This document shows, one piece after another, positions 1-6,130 of a stretch of 7,432 bases of DNA. Position numbers and translations under genes: made by a program. The notes beneath the pieces were generated by a model. The model saw only the letters and a list, made by a program, of their open reading frames with translations. It searched no databases and had not been told where the DNA came from. The DNA comes from RBG-16-66-20 sp964616875 (GTDB lineage: Bacteria > Pseudomonadota > Gammaproteobacteria > Burkholderiales > SG8-39), in contig CAZTSJ010000012.1 in the NCBI GenBank assembly GCA_964616875.1, forward strand, positions 1 through 7,432. The letters are read 5' to 3'. Every line of letters begins with the position of its first letter. Within the stretch, counting starts at the first letter, position 1.

Positions 1-1167
1 GAGATATTCACCGCCTTCGCGCTACTCCTGGTATTGGGCATCGCCTGGGGCTTCGAGTCCGCGGGCCTGTCCATGGCGCTGGGGACCTTCCTCGCCGGGG
101 TGGTGCTCGCGGAGTCCGAGTACCGGCACGAAATCGAAGCCGCGGTGGAGCCTTTCAAGGGGCTGCTGCTGGGCCTGTTCTTCATCGCGGTGGGAATGGG
201 CGTGGATTTCGGGCTGCTGCTCGGCAAACCGCTCATCATCCTCGGCCTGATCTTCGGCTTCCTCGCCTTGAAGAGCGCGGTGCTGTGGGCGATCGCGCGT
301 TTCGCCAGGTTGCCGCCGAGCGAACGGCCGCTGTTCATCCTGCTGCTCGCGCAGGGGGGCGAGTTTGCCTTCGTCCTGCTCACGCTGGGGGTACAGCGCG
401 AGCTGCTGCCCTTCGAAACCGCGCAGGCAATGACGCTGGCGGTGGCGCTCTCGATGCTCTCAACGCCTTTCCTGCTCGTGTTGCACGACAAGGTCATCGC
501 GCCGCGCTTCAGCAGCGCGCTGGCGCGCCGCGAGCACGAGGCGCCCGAGGCGGCCAAGGTGATCGTCGCGGGCCTGGGCCGCGTCGGCCAGGTGGTGGCG
601 CGCCTGCTGCACGGCAGCGGCTTCGAGCCGACCATCCTCGACGACGATCCGGACCACGTCGAGCAGTTGCGCCGCTTCGGCTTCCGCGTCTTCTACGGCG
701 ACGCCACGCGCCTCGACCTGCTGGAGGCAGCGGGCGCGAAAACCGCCAATTTCCTCATCCTCGCGCTCAACGATCCGGCCGCGACCACGCGCCTCGCGCT
801 CACCGCCGCCAAGCACTTCCCGAAGCTCAAGGTCATCGCGCGCGCGCACGACATGCGCCACATGTTCGAGCTGCGCGACGCCGGCGTTGCGATCATCGAG
901 CGCGAGACCTTCCAGTCGGCGCTCGCGCTGGGCCGCGCAACGCTGGCGGCCGTCGGCGGCAACGCCGAGCGCGCCGAGCGCGCGGTGCAGAGTTTTGCCG
1001 AGCATGACGACGTGGTGCTGGCGAAGCTCTACGCCGTGCACAAGAGCGACATCGACGCCCACATCTCGATTTCCAATGAGTTGCGCGAGCAGTTTGCGCG
1101 CACGCTGCGCGAAGACGAAGCCGCGATTGCCGCGAAACCCGCCGCGGCCGCGAAAAAACCCGCCTAG
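1..1167 (+). CDS. kefC: KefB/KefC-type K+/H+ antiporter, C-terminal part (5' end outside window)
   Basis: Inner-membrane monovalent cation:proton antiporter of the CPA2 family, in which a membrane exchanger is gated by a cytoplasmic RCK (TrkA-N) domain. In E. coli, KefC releases K+ and acidifies the cell during electrophile stress, and glutathione holds it closed. The frame is open from base 1, so the start and first helices are missing; 388 residues are visible. Numbering from base 1, residues 20-70 carry the family pattern SMALGTFLAGVVLAESEYRH followed by EPFKGLLLGLFF and VGM. Further hydrophobic segments run to about residue 162. A Rossmann nucleotide-binding fold begins with GLGRVG (191-196), has the acidic LDDDPDH at the end of strand 2 (about 213-219) and then YGDATRLDLL. 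The ERETF block (about 300-304) is also typical of KefC. The C-terminus is an Ala/Lys/Pro-rich tail. No KefF-type ancillary gene lies nearby. A KefB assignment is equally possible. Confidence 0.9.
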   Translation, partial: EIFTAFALLLVLGIAWGFESAGLSMALGTFLAGVVLAESEYRHEIEAAVEPFKGLLLGLFFIAVGMGVDFGLLLGKPLIILGLIFGFLALKSAVLWAIARFARLPPSERPLFILLLAQGGEFAFVLLTLGVQRELLPFETAQAMTLAVALSMLSTPFLLVLHDKVIAPRFSSALARREHEAPEAAKVIVAGLGRVGQVVARLLHGSGFEPTILDDDPDHVEQLRRFGFRVFYGDATRLDLLEAAGAKTANFLILALNDPAATTRLALTAAKHFPKLKVIARAHDMRHMFELRDAGVAIIERETFQSALALGRATLAAVGGNAERAERAVQSFAEHDDVVLAKLYAVHKSDIDAHISISNELREQFARTLREDEAAIAAKPAAAAKKPA

Positions 1168-1838
1168 GACTGCAGAGTTCCCGCGCGCAGCTCGAGCACG
1201 CGTCCGGTGCGCGCCGCGAGCGCGGCGTCGTGCGTCACGAGCACGAAGGCGGTGCCGCGAGACTCGGAGAGCCGCACCATCGCCTCGAACACTTCGTCCG
1301 CGGTCTGCGTGTCCAGGTTTCCGGTGGGCTCGTCGGCGAGCACGCAGGCCGGCTCGGTGACCATCGCGCGGGCGAACGCGCAACGCTGGCGCTCCCCGCC
1401 CGAGAGTTCGCTGGGCAGGTGTTCCTGTCTTTTCGACAGGCCAAGCTCGGCGAGGACGGTGCGCGCGCGGGCCAGCGCGGCGCCCCGCTCCATGCGCCTG
1501 ATGAGGAGCGGCATGGCGACGTTCTCCTCCGCGGTGAACTCGGGCAGGAGGTGATGGAACTGATAGACGAAGCCGAGTGCCCTGTTGCGGCTCCACCCGC
1601 GTTCTGTTTCCGTCATTTCGTCCAGGGACCTTCCCTGCAGCGTGACCCTGCCCTCCGAGGGCGCGTCCAGCCCGCCCAGCAGATGCAGCAAGGTGCTCTT
1701 GCCGGAACCCGAGCGCCCCATGATCGCAATGCGCTCCCCGGCGCGCACCTCGAGGTCGACGCCAAGCAGGACGTGGACCGGTGCCGGCCCAAGGTAGGTT
1801 TTCTTTAAATTTTTACAACTCAAAACCACTTCACTCAT
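1164..1838 (-). CDS. lolD: LolD, ATP-binding subunit of the lipoprotein-releasing ABC transporter
   Basis: ATPase that powers extraction of outer-membrane lipoproteins from the inner membrane and their hand-over to the chaperone LolA. It is 224 residues, a normal LolD length. Visible motifs are Walker A GRSGSGKST (41-49), the Q-loop in YQFHHLLPEF (Q93), the signature LSGGERQR (145-152), Walker B VLADEP with catalytic E170, the D-loop region GNLD and the H-loop H203. ERQR after the signature and ADEPTGNLD are typical of the LolD/MacB/FtsE group; the pairing with lolC selects LolD. The ATG overlaps the lolC stop in ATGAGTGA (8 nt) and has a GGAGG 9 nt upstream, so translation is probably coupled. 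The TAG stop shares a CTAG with the kefC stop on the other strand, leaving no room for a dedicated terminator between them. Confidence 0.96.
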   Translation of the reverse strand: MSEVVLSCKNLKKTYLGPAPVHVLLGVDLEVRAGERIAIMGRSGSGKSTLLHLLGGLDAPSEGRVTLQGRSLDEMTETERGWSRNRALGFVYQFHHLLPEFTAEENVAMPLLIRRMERGAALARARTVLAELGLSKRQEHLPSELSGGERQRCAFARAMVTEPACVLADEPTGNLDTQTADEVFEAMVRLSESRGTAFVLVTHDAALAARTGRVLELRAGTLQS

Positions 1839-3072
1839 AGCGCAAGGCCTCCGCCGGATTGGTGCGCGAAGCGCGCCAGCTCGGGTACAGCGTGGCGATG
1901 AACGACAGCACGAGCGAGACGATGCCGATCACCGTCACATCGCCCAGCTGGACGTCCGATGGCAGGTCGGAGATGTAGTAGATGTCCTTGGCGAGGAACT
2001 TGAAGCCGAGCAGGTTCTCGACGAACGGCACCACGGTAGCGACGTTGAAGCCCACCAGCACGCCCAGTACCAGGCCGGTGAAGGTGCCGATGACGCCGAT
2101 CAGCGTGCCCTGCACCATGAATATCTGCACGATCGCGCCGGGCGAAGCCCCCAGCGTGCGCAGGATCGCGATGTCGGCCTGCTTGTCGGTCACCAGCATC
2201 ACCAGCGTGGAAACGATGTTGAATGCCGCCACGGCCACGATCAGCAGCAGGATGATGAACATGACGCGCTTTTCGATTTCCACGGCGCGGAAGAAGTTGG
2301 CGTGGCTGCGCGTCCAGTCGGTGGCGAAATAGTCGCGCTCCAGCTTCGCCATGAGGTCGCGCGACACCGAACGCGACGCGAACAGGTCCTCCAGCCTGAG
2401 GCGCACGCCCGACACCGCGGCGCCCATCTGGTAGAGCTTCTGCGCGTCTTCGAGATGCACCAGCGCGAGCCCGGAGTCGAACTCGAACATCCCCACTTCG
2501 AACAGGCCGATCACGGTGAACTGCTTCAGGCGCGGGATCACGCCCGCGGGCGTCACCATGCCCTGCGGCGCGATCAGCGCCACCTTGTCGCCCGTGAGCA
2601 CGCCCAGCGCGCGCGCCAGTTCGGAGCCGAGCACGATGCCGAATTCGCCCGCCTTGAGCGCTTCGAGCTTGCCGGCACGCATGTGCTGGCCGATCTCGGC
2701 CACCTGCGCCTCTCTCTCGGGCAGGATGCCGCGCACCACGCTGCCGCGCACCGCCTGGCCCGCCGCGAGCATGCCCTGCGCGTTGACGAAAGGCGCCGCG
2801 GCCTTGACGCGCTTGTCTTCCAGCGCAAGCTTCGCCACCATCGGCCAGTCGCTGACCTGGTTGTTCGCGCCGCTCACCTGCACGTGCGAGGCGACGCCCA
2901 GGATGCGGGCGCGCAGTTCCTTCTGGAAACCGTTCATGACCGAGAGCACCACGATCAGCGCCGCCACCCCCAGCGCGATGCCTGCCATCGAAATCGCCGA
3001 GATGAAGCTGATGAAGTGATTGCGGCGCTTGGCGCGGGTGTAGCGCAGGCCGACGAGGAGTTCGTAACGCAC
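1831..3072 (-). CDS. lolC: LolC/LolE-type permease of the lipoprotein-releasing ABC transporter
   Basis: Inner-membrane permease that binds lipoproteins bound for the outer membrane and lifts them out when LolD hydrolyses ATP. The 413 residues match the roughly 400-415 usual for LolC/LolE. The layout is typical: an N-terminal helix (about 22-46, with SMAGIALGVAALIVVLSVMNGF), a periplasmic MacB_PCD-like domain (about 50-260), then an FtsX-type domain with helices near 268-294, 314-346 and 378-398. The C-terminus TLYPSWRASRTNPAEALRYE closely resembles E. coli LolC, as does the DWTRSHANFFRAVEIEKRVM block. The start is taken as GTG at 3072 because homology begins at VRYELLVGLRYTRAKRR. The frame stays open a further 151 codons upstream, but that stretch is antisense to the neighbouring gene and has no family resemblance. 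Only one permease gene accompanies lolD, so it may act as a homodimer (LolF-like) or pair with a permease encoded elsewhere. Confidence 0.93.
   Translation of the reverse strand: MRYELLVGLRYTRAKRRNHFISFISAISMAGIALGVAALIVVLSVMNGFQKELRARILGVASHVQVSGANNQVSDWPMVAKLALEDKRVKAAAPFVNAQGMLAAGQAVRGSVVRGILPEREAQVAEIGQHMRAGKLEALKAGEFGIVLGSELARALGVLTGDKVALIAPQGMVTPAGVIPRLKQFTVIGLFEVGMFEFDSGLALVHLEDAQKLYQMGAAVSGVRLRLEDLFASRSVSRDLMAKLERDYFATDWTRSHANFFRAVEIEKRVMFIILLLIVAVAAFNIVSTLVMLVTDKQADIAILRTLGASPGAIVQIFMVQGTLIGVIGTFTGLVLGVLVGFNVATVVPFVENLLGFKFLAKDIYYISDLPSDVQLGDVTVIGIVSLVLSFIATLYPSWRASRTNPAEALRYE
1848..1852 (-). promoter_or_regulatory. Ribosome binding site of lolD inside lolC
   Basis: On the minus strand GGAGG sits 9 nt before the lolD ATG, within the last codons of lolC. 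It is the clearest Shine-Dalgarno sequence in the window and supports the ATG at 1838 as the start, allowing independent as well as coupled initiation on the lolCD transcript. Confidence 0.75.
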
Positions 3073-3080
3073 GGTGCCCG

Positions 3081-3086
3081 AGAATA
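3081..3086 (-). promoter_or_regulatory. Possible -10 element for lolCD
   Basis: On the minus strand TATTCT (4 of 6 matches to TATAAT) lies 8 nt before the GTG of lolC, and the offset TAGTAT (3084-3089) scores the same. The lolC start has no recognisable Shine-Dalgarno sequence, so a leaderless or nearly leaderless transcript is possible. No -35 is convincing. A promoter deeper inside the divergent gene is an equally good alternative. Confidence 0.22.
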
Positions 3087-3087
3087 C

Positions 3088-3093
3088 TACAAT
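3088..3093 (+). promoter_or_regulatory. -10 element (TACAAT) of a probable leaderless promoter
   Basis: TACAAT matches the sigma-70 -10 consensus at 5 of 6 positions and lies 7 nt before the ATG at 3101, so transcription would begin at or next to the A of the start codon. No Shine-Dalgarno sequence is present. No good -35 hexamer is seen at 16-18 nt spacing. The element sits in the 28-bp gap between divergent genes. Confidence 0.5.
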
Positions 3094-3100
3094 CGCTTCG

Positions 3101-3571
3101 ATGGCAAACCCCGCGGAATTCGCCTCCGACCTCGCCGCGCTGCTGCGCCGGGAACGCATCGCGCATCTCGCCACACTCAGGCAGGACGCGCCGATGGCCT
3201 CGATGACACTGTATCTGCCCGATGCGGGCTTCACCGCGTTCCATGTCCACGTCAGCCGCCTTGCCTGGCACACGCAGGACATGGCGCAGTCCGCGCGCGT
3301 CGCGCTTTCCGTCGCCGAAACGGATGACGGCCGTCCGGATCCTTTTACTTTGCAAAGAATTTCAATACGAGGCAATGCAGAAAATCTTGCCGGTGAACAA
3401 CCGGAGCTGAAGCGCCAGTGGCTGGCACGTTTTCCGGAGCAGAAAATCAATTTCGAACTTGCCGATTTCTCGTTCTGGCGCATCATGCCGCGCGATGCGC
3501 GCTTCGTCGCCGGCTTCGGCCGCATTCACAATATCTCGGCCGCCGAGCTCGCCGCATGCTCGAAATCCTGA
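3101..3571 (+). CDS. Pyridoxamine 5'-phosphate oxidase-like split-barrel flavin protein (HugZ-like)
   Basis: A 156-residue protein of the PPOX-like FMN-binding split-barrel superfamily, probably cytoplasmic. The N-terminal helix (LAALLRRERIAHLATL, 11-26) runs into strands ending in SMTLYLPD. The segment HVHVSRLAWHTQDM (48-61) followed by RVALSVAE (66-73), and then DPFTLQRISIRGNAE (80-94), is the order seen in HugZ and general stress PPOX-like proteins, where basic and polar residues contact flavin phosphate. The end FVAGFGRIHNISAAEL (135-150) is also characteristic. Relatives bind FMN, F420 or heme; which applies here cannot be read from sequence, and it is shorter than full heme-degrading HugZ proteins. 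The ATG is chosen over an in-frame GTG at 3074 because the family helix starts just after it and a -10 box ends 7 nt upstream, which would put the GTG outside the transcript. Confidence 0.85.
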   Translation: MANPAEFASDLAALLRRERIAHLATLRQDAPMASMTLYLPDAGFTAFHVHVSRLAWHTQDMAQSARVALSVAETDDGRPDPFTLQRISIRGNAENLAGEQPELKRQWLARFPEQKINFELADFSFWRIMPRDARFVAGFGRIHNISAAELAACSKS

Positions 3572-3588
3572 TCGCCGCTGCGCGCGGC

Positions 3589-3594
3589 TAGAAT
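3589..3594 (+). promoter_or_regulatory. -10 element (TAGAAT) of a probable leaderless promoter
   Basis: TAGAAT matches the -10 consensus at 5 of 6 positions and ends 6 nt before the GTG at 3601, almost the same geometry as the TACAAT upstream of 3101. No Shine-Dalgarno sequence precedes the GTG. Immediately before it is a short GC hairpin, GCCGC/GCGGC with a 5-nt loop (3574-3588) and no T-run, which may be a weak end signal for the preceding gene or chance. The element would drive the membrane protein and the coupled LysE-family gene. Confidence 0.45.
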
Positions 3595-3600
3595 CGGCGC

Positions 3601-4131
3601 GTGCCGATCACGCCGCTGCATTTCGGGCCCGGCCTCGCGCTGACGAGCGCCACCGGAAAATGGTTCAGCTTTACGCTGTTCTGCTTCGCCCAGGTGCTGA
3701 TCGATCTCGAGCCGGCGTGGTACATGCTCGCAGGGGACGCCTACATTCACCGCTTCTTCCACACCTACCTCGGCGCCACGCTTGCCGGCGTTGCGGCGAT
3801 CGCCGCCGGCAAGGCGCCCTGCGAGTGGGCCCTTCGATGGTGGAATTCGAAATTGTCGCCGGCGCAAGCGCGCTGGCTCGGCGTGCCGGCGGAGATTTCC
3901 TGGCGCTCGGCGGCGCTCGGCGCGCTCGCGGGCACCTGGAGCCATGTGCTGCTCGATAGCTTCATGCACGCGGACATGCATCCCCTGGCGCCATGGCACG
4001 AGCACAACGCGCTGCTGTATCTCGTACCCATGGATACGCTCAACCTGTCCTGCGCGCTGGCGGGCGCGGCGGGACTCGCTCTCCTCTTCTGGCGACGCTG
4101 GCGCGTGCTGCGCGCCGCCGGACCGGCATGA
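3601..4131 (+). CDS. His/Asp-rich membrane protein, YdjM-like putative metal-dependent hydrolase
   Basis: A 176-residue protein with hydrophobic segments at about 22-35, 57-70, 102-118 and 150-164, so probably in the inner membrane. Conserved-looking polar residues sit at helix ends: H7 in MPITPLHFGPG, D35/E37 in LIDLEP, H50 and H54 in HRFFHTYLGA, and H115, D119, H123, D125 and H127 in SHVLLDSFMHADMHPLAP. The order Asp-x-Glu, HRxxHT, then SHxxLD with a Pro-rich end parallels the YdjM family (PF04307), described as membrane-bound metal-dependent hydrolases; activity is unproven there and inferred here. The start is GTG, supported by the MPITP(L/F)HFGP-type beginning and the -10 box just upstream. 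Its TGA overlaps the next gene's ATG (ATGA), so the two are translated together. A DUF4184-type label is possible. Confidence 0.7.
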   Translation: MPITPLHFGPGLALTSATGKWFSFTLFCFAQVLIDLEPAWYMLAGDAYIHRFFHTYLGATLAGVAAIAAGKAPCEWALRWWNSKLSPAQARWLGVPAEISWRSAALGALAGTWSHVLLDSFMHADMHPLAPWHEHNALLYLVPMDTLNLSCALAGAAGLALLFWRRWRVLRAAGPA

Positions 4132-4748
4132 CCATCCTGTTCCTGAAGGGCCTTGCCTTCGGCTTCATCCTCGCCGCCACCGTCGGGCCAATGTGGGTGC
4201 TGTGCTTTCGCCGCACCATCGAGCAGGGCGCGCTCGCCGGCTTCGTTTCCGGCATGGGCATCGCGGTCGCCGACGGCCTCTACGGCGCCGTGGCTGCGTT
4301 CGGCCTCACTGCTGTTTCCGGGTTGCTGCTCGAGTACAGTTTCGGGATTGGATTGATTGGTTCTGCGTTTTTGCTTTATCTGGGAACGAAAACGCTTCTC
4401 GCCCGCCCCACGATCGAGCAAAGCAAGATAAATCCAACCGGCCTGATGAAAGGCTTTTTCTCGACCCTGGGACTCACGCTCGCCAACCCGCCGACCATCC
4501 TGGCGTTCGCCGCGATCTTCGCGGGCCTCGGGCTGGTTTCCAGCGACTACGGCACCGCTGCGCTAGTGGTATTGGGCGTTTTCCTTGGCTCGGCGTCGTG
4601 GTGGGTGATTCTCGCCGCGGGCGCGGGGTGGCTGCGCGGCCGCATCGGGCCGGCCCTGTTCCGCGCCATCAATATCGTTTCCGGCCTCTCTATCCTCGCT
4701 TTCGCGCTGTGGCAGCTAGCCGCGGTTTTGGGTAATGCCTCAGTTTGA
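4128..4748 (+). CDS. LysE/RhtB-family amino-acid or small-metabolite exporter
   Basis: An inner-membrane exporter of the LysE/RhtB superfamily, whose members pump out amino acids such as lysine, homoserine or threonine, or related metabolites, driven by the proton gradient. At 206 residues it has the usual length. About six hydrophobic segments are visible (roughly 5-25, 37-68, 72-91, 112-135, 143-166 and 180-202). The N-terminal GFILAATVGP carries the conserved Gly-Pro (G20-P21; usually PGP), followed by CFRRTIEQG and AVADGLYGA. LTLANPP (115-122) is the conserved Asn-Pro before helix 4. The substrate cannot be inferred. The frame is open further upstream, but the ATG at 4128, in ATGA overlap with the preceding gene, gives the family-length protein. 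Codons around 4310-4440 are visibly richer in A/T than the flanks. Confidence 0.9.
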   Translation: MTILFLKGLAFGFILAATVGPMWVLCFRRTIEQGALAGFVSGMGIAVADGLYGAVAAFGLTAVSGLLLEYSFGIGLIGSAFLLYLGTKTLLARPTIEQSKINPTGLMKGFFSTLGLTLANPPTILAFAAIFAGLGLVSSDYGTAALVVLGVFLGSASWWVILAAGAGWLRGRIGPALFRAINIVSGLSILAFALWQLAAVLGNASV

Positions 4749-4791
4749 GTGTCCGCTCTCGACCCGAAGCCGACATTCAGGGTAGGCTAAT
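4747..4791 (+). repeat. Palindromic repeat, copy 1, with TAGGCTAAT box
   Basis: An imperfect hairpin at 4747-4778 begins inside the lysE-family stop codon. Its arms GAGTGTCCGCT and AGCCGACATTC form 10 of 11 pairs, including one G-T, around a 10-nt loop. The 20-mer cgacccgaagccgacattca (4760-4779) and the trailing taggctaat (4783-4791) recur at 5858-5877 and 5882-5890. It could be a REP-like mobile palindrome, a weak transcription stop after the exporter, or the edge of an old duplication. There is no T-run, so it is not a classical terminator. Confidence 0.75.
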
Positions 4792-4795
4792 CAGG

Positions 4796-5758
4796 ATGAA
4801 CAGGCGTGACACGGTACTCGCACTTCTTGCGCTCGGAATTGTATCGCCCGAACTTTTGGCGCAACAGGCCAAGAAGGTTCCGCGAATCGGCGTGCTCATT
4901 ACGACAACTTTGGAGCCATTTGCGAGCCAGTTCCGCGACGAGTTGCGGAAGCTCGGCTACGACGATGGGAGCACCATTCAGATCGAGTTCCGGATGGCCG
5001 ATGGCAACCCGAAGGTGCTGCCCGGTCTTGCCGAAGAGTTGATTCGCCTTAGGGTGGGCATCATCGTTGCGTCACTTACGCCAGCGGCAATAGCAGCCAA
5101 GCACGCAACGCGCACGATTCCAATCGTCATGGCCGGTGTGGGCGATCCCGTCGGTACCGGTTTGGTTGCCAGTCTCGCGCGGCCCGGCGGGAACATCACT
5201 GGTTTGTCTCTTTCAGCGCTCGATTTAGCGACGAAAACACTCGAAATGATTCGCGAAATCAAACCGTCGGCCAAGCGTGTGACGGTACTTGCGAACGCGA
5301 CAGATCCCTTCACAAAGCCGTTGTTGGATCGGCTTCAGCGCGCCGCACAGGTGATGGCGCTCGAGCTTTCGCCTGTCATGATCAGCGATACAAACGAGCT
5401 CAATGCAGCGTTCAGCGACATGGTGAAGAGCCGCACGGACGCCGTTCTGGTCCAGCCGAGCCTGCAGCGTCGGGTCGCTGCGGAAATGGCGTTGACGCGT
5501 CGCATCCCGGCGGTCTCGTTCGTCGCGCAGTCTTTTACTGACGAGGGCGGCTTGCTGGTCTACTCGGCGAACAATGAGGACCAGGTACGAGGGAGCGCCA
5601 CTTACGTGGACAAGATCCTAAAGGGTGGCAAGCCGGCCGATTTGCCGGTGCAGCAGCCCACCCGATTCGAGCTAAGCGTGAACCTCAAGACTGCCAAGAC
5701 GGTGGGTTTGACTCTTCCGCAGTCGATCCTGATCCGCGCCGACAGGGTGATCGAATAG
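4796..5758 (+). CDS. Periplasmic substrate-binding protein, PF04392 (ABC_sub_bind) type
   Basis: A secreted solute-binding protein of the two-lobed, LivK/TrpX-like PF04392 family; its ligand is unknown. Length is 320 residues, normal for the family. Residues 1-22 form a signal peptide, with MNRRD, a hydrophobic core and cleavage expected after LLA; the paired Arg is a weak Tat-like feature common in this family. VPRIGVLI (28-35) opens lobe 1. GDPVGTGLVASLARPGGNITG (117-136 core) is the family hallmark, RVTVLAN (161-167) starts lobe 2, and the C-terminal block, KILKGGKPADLPVQQPT then LKTAKTVGLTLPQSIL, is diagnostic. The ATG at 4796 is chosen because the signal peptide starts there. An in-frame TTG at 4745 would place the palindromic repeat inside the coding region. 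Spacing to a ribosome site is poor (GGGTAGG about 9 nt upstream). No permease or ATPase gene is adjacent. Base composition is more A/T-rich than genes to the left. Confidence 0.92.
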   Translation: MNRRDTVLALLALGIVSPELLAQQAKKVPRIGVLITTTLEPFASQFRDELRKLGYDDGSTIQIEFRMADGNPKVLPGLAEELIRLRVGIIVASLTPAAIAAKHATRTIPIVMAGVGDPVGTGLVASLARPGGNITGLSLSALDLATKTLEMIREIKPSAKRVTVLANATDPFTKPLLDRLQRAAQVMALELSPVMISDTNELNAAFSDMVKSRTDAVLVQPSLQRRVAAEMALTRRIPAVSFVAQSFTDEGGLLVYSANNEDQVRGSATYVDKILKGGKPADLPVQQPTRFELSVNLKTAKTVGLTLPQSILIRADRVIE

Positions 5759-5842
5759 CGGCTCTGCGAACAACGGCTCCTGGCCGGTAGCCGTCTTCCG
5801 ACGCGGCCTGGCGGTTTCCTACCGCACCGCAGCGAACCGAAG

Positions 5843-5890
5843 CTTGATGTCGGGTTCCGACCCGAAGCCGACATTCAAGACTAGGCTAAT
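5843..5890 (+). repeat. Palindromic repeat, copy 2, with TAGGCTAAT box
   Basis: A strong hairpin at 5843-5879: CTTGATGTCGGGTTC pairs with GAAGCCGACATTCAAG over 14 pairs, with one bulged T, one G-G mismatch and a 6-nt loop (CGACCC). The right half and loop match copy 1 exactly over 20 nt, and taggctaat follows in both. The left arms of the two copies differ in sequence, yet each is complementary to its right arm. That hints that the hairpin, not only the sequence, has been kept. Confidence 0.78.
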
Positions 5891-5969
5891 TTCCCTCCGC
5901 GGTCGCTGAGGTTCTCTGCCCGCCGATCCCCGTATTTGCGCTGCTTCCTGGCGGCGTCAAGGGACTCGG

Positions 5970-6029
5970 ATGAACAGGCGCGAAGCTGTACTGGTACTCC
6001 TTGCGCTCGGTGCTGCGCCGTGGTCTTAG
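5970..6029 (+). pseudogene. Stub of a second PF04392-type substrate-binding gene (signal peptide only)
   Basis: ATG followed by 18 codons reads MNRREAVLVLLALGAAPWS and ends at TAG. It matches the start of the intact neighbour (MNRRDTVLALLALG) at 11 of the first 14 residues, and the DNA is similarly close (atgaacaggcg identical). No lobe-1 sequence such as RIGVL follows in any frame I checked by eye. It lies about 80 bp after the second palindrome, whereas the intact gene begins 4 bp after the box of the first, so roughly 75 bp differ between the two upstream regions. The simplest reading is a tandem paralogue that lost nearly all its coding sequence. A functional 19-residue peptide is possible but unsupported. 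Confidence 0.65.
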
Positions 6030-6103
6030 GGAGCTTGGGCTCTAGGAAGGCAAAGCCGCCACCGACGAAAGGGATCAATGCGCGGATGGTGCGATAGCTC
6101 TCC

Positions 6104-6109
6104 TATGAT
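6104..6109 (+). promoter_or_regulatory. Possible -10 element for the GAF gene
   Basis: TATGAT (5 of 6 matches to the -10 consensus) lies 33 nt before the ATG at 6143, leaving room for a short leader with a ribosome site. No convincing -35 is seen 16-18 nt upstream, so this is tentative. Confidence 0.35.
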
Positions 6110-6130
6110 GCGGGAGGCGTCGGGACCGAC

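Noticed and set aside
460..1596. Long leftward open frame of 378 codons across kefC and lolD
   Set aside because: It is Arg/Ala/Gly-rich out-of-frame translation of GC-rich DNA, overlapping two well-supported genes.
2302..3327. Rightward open frame of 341 codons opposite lolC
   Set aside because: Antisense shadow of lolC and continuing into the split-barrel gene in another frame; Arg/His-rich with no domain pattern.
3073..3525. 151-codon upstream extension of the lolC reading frame
   Set aside because: It is antisense to the split-barrel gene, low in hydrophobic pattern, and LolC homology starts exactly at the GTG at 3072.
3782..4735. Rightward open frame of 317 codons over the membrane protein and exporter
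   Set aside because: Overlaps two recognisable membrane proteins in another frame and has the Arg/Pro-rich composition of a shadow.
4745..4795. TTG at 4745 as start of the substrate-binding gene
   Set aside because: It would add a hydrophilic stretch before the signal peptide and translate the palindromic repeat; the ATG at 4796 gives a normal signal peptide.
5773..5794. Hairpin after the substrate-binding gene as a rho-independent terminator
   Set aside because: Only a 6-bp stem with a 10-nt loop and no run of T; too weak to call.
5602..5874. Leftward 90-codon open frame containing RYSITLSARIRIDCG
   Set aside because: It is antisense to the conserved C-terminal block of the substrate-binding gene; its apparent conservation would come from the sense strand.
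5881..6078. Leftward 65-codon open frame in the intergenic region
   Set aside because: It runs across the stub and the repeat box, has no recognisable domain or ribosome site, and its length is within chance for this composition.
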